Shown here one piece after another: positions 62,663 through 64,000 of a stretch of DNA of 64,000 bases (position 1 is its first letter; each line of letters starts with the position of its first letter). The position numbers were made by a program, and so were the translations under genes. The DNA comes from Paenibacillus sonchi (GTDB taxonomy: Bacteria > Bacillota > Bacilli > Paenibacillales > Paenibacillaceae). The stretch spans positions 2,728,001 through 2,792,000 of the forward strand of contig NZ_CP068595.1 in NCBI RefSeq assembly GCF_016772475.1, in the 5' to 3' direction. The notes below the pieces were generated by a model. That model did no database searches and was not told the DNA's origin. It was given only the letters and a program-made list of their open reading frames with translations.

Positions 62663-64000
62663 ATGCATATTCGCACAATTGTTTGTCGGAAGGTTCTTTT
62701 ACCCGTATTCAGCAGTTTGCTCATAGCTTCGTTTGTCCCGCAGCCGGCGGCATATGCATCCGCCCTTAAACCACAAACCACAGGGGTAACGGAAGCGAAG
62801 GAAGCGGAAGCTTTTGCCGATCAATTCTTCAATCAGCCGCAAATCAAGAAGCAGCTTGCCGGGGCAGCCGTTGTGTTAGTGAAGAATAATCAGATTTTGC
62901 TTGAAAAGGGCTACGGCTACGCTGATATCAGCAGCAAGAAGCCGATCGATCCGGAAAAGACCGTTTTCCGTGTAGCTTCCATTTCCAAATTGTTCACCGC
63001 AACAGCGGTCATGCAGCTGGCCGAACAGGGGGCCATTGATTTACATGCTGGTCTCCAGACTTATCTGGGAGAATTGAACATTGTCAACAAAACCAATAAA
63101 ACCCTAACCATGGAGCATCTGTTGACCCATACCTCCGGGTTTGATTATACGGATAGCGCCGGCGGCTCAGCACAAGAGATTTCCAACAAGCAGTTCATCA
63201 AGGAAAATGTGCCTACGATTGTCCGGGAGCCCGGTGAAGCTTACCGGTACGATAACTATGCCTTTAATTTGCAGGGGTATATTGTGGAGCGGATGACCGG
63301 CGTTCCGTTTACCCAATATGTGCAGGAGCATATTTTCAAGCCCCTTGGCATGGGGAGCAGCAGTTTTAAGCTGACGCCCGGGCTGCGGAAGGATCTGGCT
63401 GTACCCTATACAGCCCAAAAAGACCCGATCCCCGAATATCCGTCCAGGCCCGCCGAGTCACCGGATGGCGGCATGTTCTCCACCGGAAGGGACATGGCCC
63501 AATTTATGATCGCGCAGTTGAATGGCGGACAGCTCGCAGGGGCCCGGATTCTGAGCGGGGATTCGGTTAAGGATATGCAGCAGATCCACCATCAGATTCA
63601 TCCGCAGGTTCCTGGCACGGGCTACGGTTTTGAATCCTTTTATCAAAATAGCTACAACGGCCAGCGTGTTATTGGTAAGGGCGGGGATTTGCCGGGGTAT
63701 CACTCCTGGATGTGGCTTATGCCGGAACAGAACGTAGGCGGTTTTGTTATTTTTAACAGTGACGGCCCGGATTTGCGGGAGAAGTTCTTCAAAGCTTTTA
63801 TGGATCATTATTATCCTGGGAAACCAACAACGGCTTCCACTACAGTCACATCCCAGGCGGAGCTGGGCCAGCTGACCGGGATTTATCAGGATTTGCGGCT
63901 TCCCTTCTGGATTCTTCAGGTTTCCGCTACGGATGATGGCAAGTTGAAAATCAAGGACCCTTATGGGTCGCATATCCTCCGGGAAATAGCTCCCTTGTTG
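62663..64000 (+). CDS. serine hydrolase, beta-lactamase class C fold (runs off the window)
   Basis: 446 codons seen, no stop before the edge. Signal peptide 1-33 (PAAYASA). Catalytic S106-I-S-K109 in VASISKLF, Y196-D-N198 in AYRYDNYAF, and a GGDLPGYHSW stretch in place of the H/K-S/T-G motif. The family includes penicillin-binding-protein-like esterases and D-amino peptidases; true beta-lactamase activity is not implied. The last about 60 codons begin a C-terminal beta domain. Start chosen for GGAGG 7 bases before the ATG. Confidence 0.9.
   Translation, partial: MHIRTIVCRKVLLPVFSSLLIASFVPQPAAYASALKPQTTGVTEAKEAEAFADQFFNQPQIKKQLAGAAVVLVKNNQILLEKGYGYADISSKKPIDPEKTVFRVASISKLFTATAVMQLAEQGAIDLHAGLQTYLGELNIVNKTNKTLTMEHLLTHTSGFDYTDSAGGSAQEISNKQFIKENVPTIVREPGEAYRYDNYAFNLQGYIVERMTGVPFTQYVQEHIFKPLGMGSSSFKLTPGLRKDLAVPYTAQKDPIPEYPSRPAESPDGGMFSTGRDMAQFMIAQLNGGQLAGARILSGDSVKDMQQIHHQIHPQVPGTGYGFESFYQNSYNGQRVIGKGGDLPGYHSWMWLMPEQNVGGFVIFNSDGPDLREKFFKAFMDHYYPGKPTTASTTVTSQAELGQLTGIYQDLRLPFWILQVSATDDGKLKIKDPYGSHILREIAPLL

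Noticed and set aside
1..64000. CRISPR arrays, rRNA genes, complete tRNA genes or complete insertion sequences
   Set aside because: None seen: no regularly spaced repeats, no rRNA-like stretch, no full cloverleaf, and only a TnpA scrap.

Overview
The window looks like chromosomal DNA of a spore-forming Bacillota, most likely Paenibacillus. Supporting signs are the GlnK/GlnL pair, a YerC-type repressor, an S-layer-anchored xylanase, a Spo0E-like phosphatase, strong AGGAGG ribosome sites and frequent TTG/GTG starts. Housekeeping stretches are moderately G+C rich. The restriction block (about 43-50.3 kb) is clearly A+T richer. The identification comes from gene content only; no database was searched.

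Layout. 0-9.7 kb is ordinary chromosome: amino-acid ABC permease, glnK-glnL, corA, a basic-tailed protein broken by a frameshift, yerC, a CbiX-like chelatase, dgkB and rlmD. 9.9-13.7 kb holds a membrane protein, a small graveyard (orphan fragment, IS66-type and dehydrogenase remnants) and a TetR/amidohydrolase divergent pair. 13.9-16.8 kb encodes an HSP90-family ATPase (frameshifted) with a helical partner. 17-21.9 kb has a secreted beta-helix protein and a padC/NmrA/lysR cassette. 21.9-27 kb is a two-component system with an ABC exporter (Bce/Vex-like logic). 28.3-32.7 kb has two WYL regulators divergent from a helical-repeat protein that is followed by the C-terminal third of an RtcB RNA ligase. 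32.9-42.8 kb has a DUF4143 ATPase, an SLH-anchored GH10 xylanase bracketed by 119-bp direct repeats copied from the start of the next gene (dus), an SF0329-like protein and a modular lytic transglycosylase.

42.9-58.2 kb is a defence island: XRE regulator, hsdR-hsdS-prrC-hsdM (type I restriction with an embedded PrrC anticodon nuclease whose R-x3-E...H triad is intact), a Spo0E-like fusion, a NERD protein, an EVE-like/McrB AAA+ motor with a DUF2357/McrC-type nuclease, a DUF6602-like nuclease, and a type I toxin-antitoxin. 58.3-61 kb carries decayed gene fragments, tRNA-like arms and an intact slipin, which together with the RtcB fragment suggest a broken RNA-repair locus. The window ends with a MetE-like methyltransferase and a truncated serine hydrolase.

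Two themes stand out. First, RNA damage and repair parts lie within 30 kb of each other: PrrC cuts tRNA-Lys in its known homologues, RtcB ligates broken RNA, and slipin and tRNA-like RNAs accompany RtcB in known repair operons. Second, six otherwise intact genes are each broken by a single small indel, five of them apparent one-base losses in short homopolymers. That pattern points to assembly error at least as much as to real decay, so those calls should be read as probable full-length genes.
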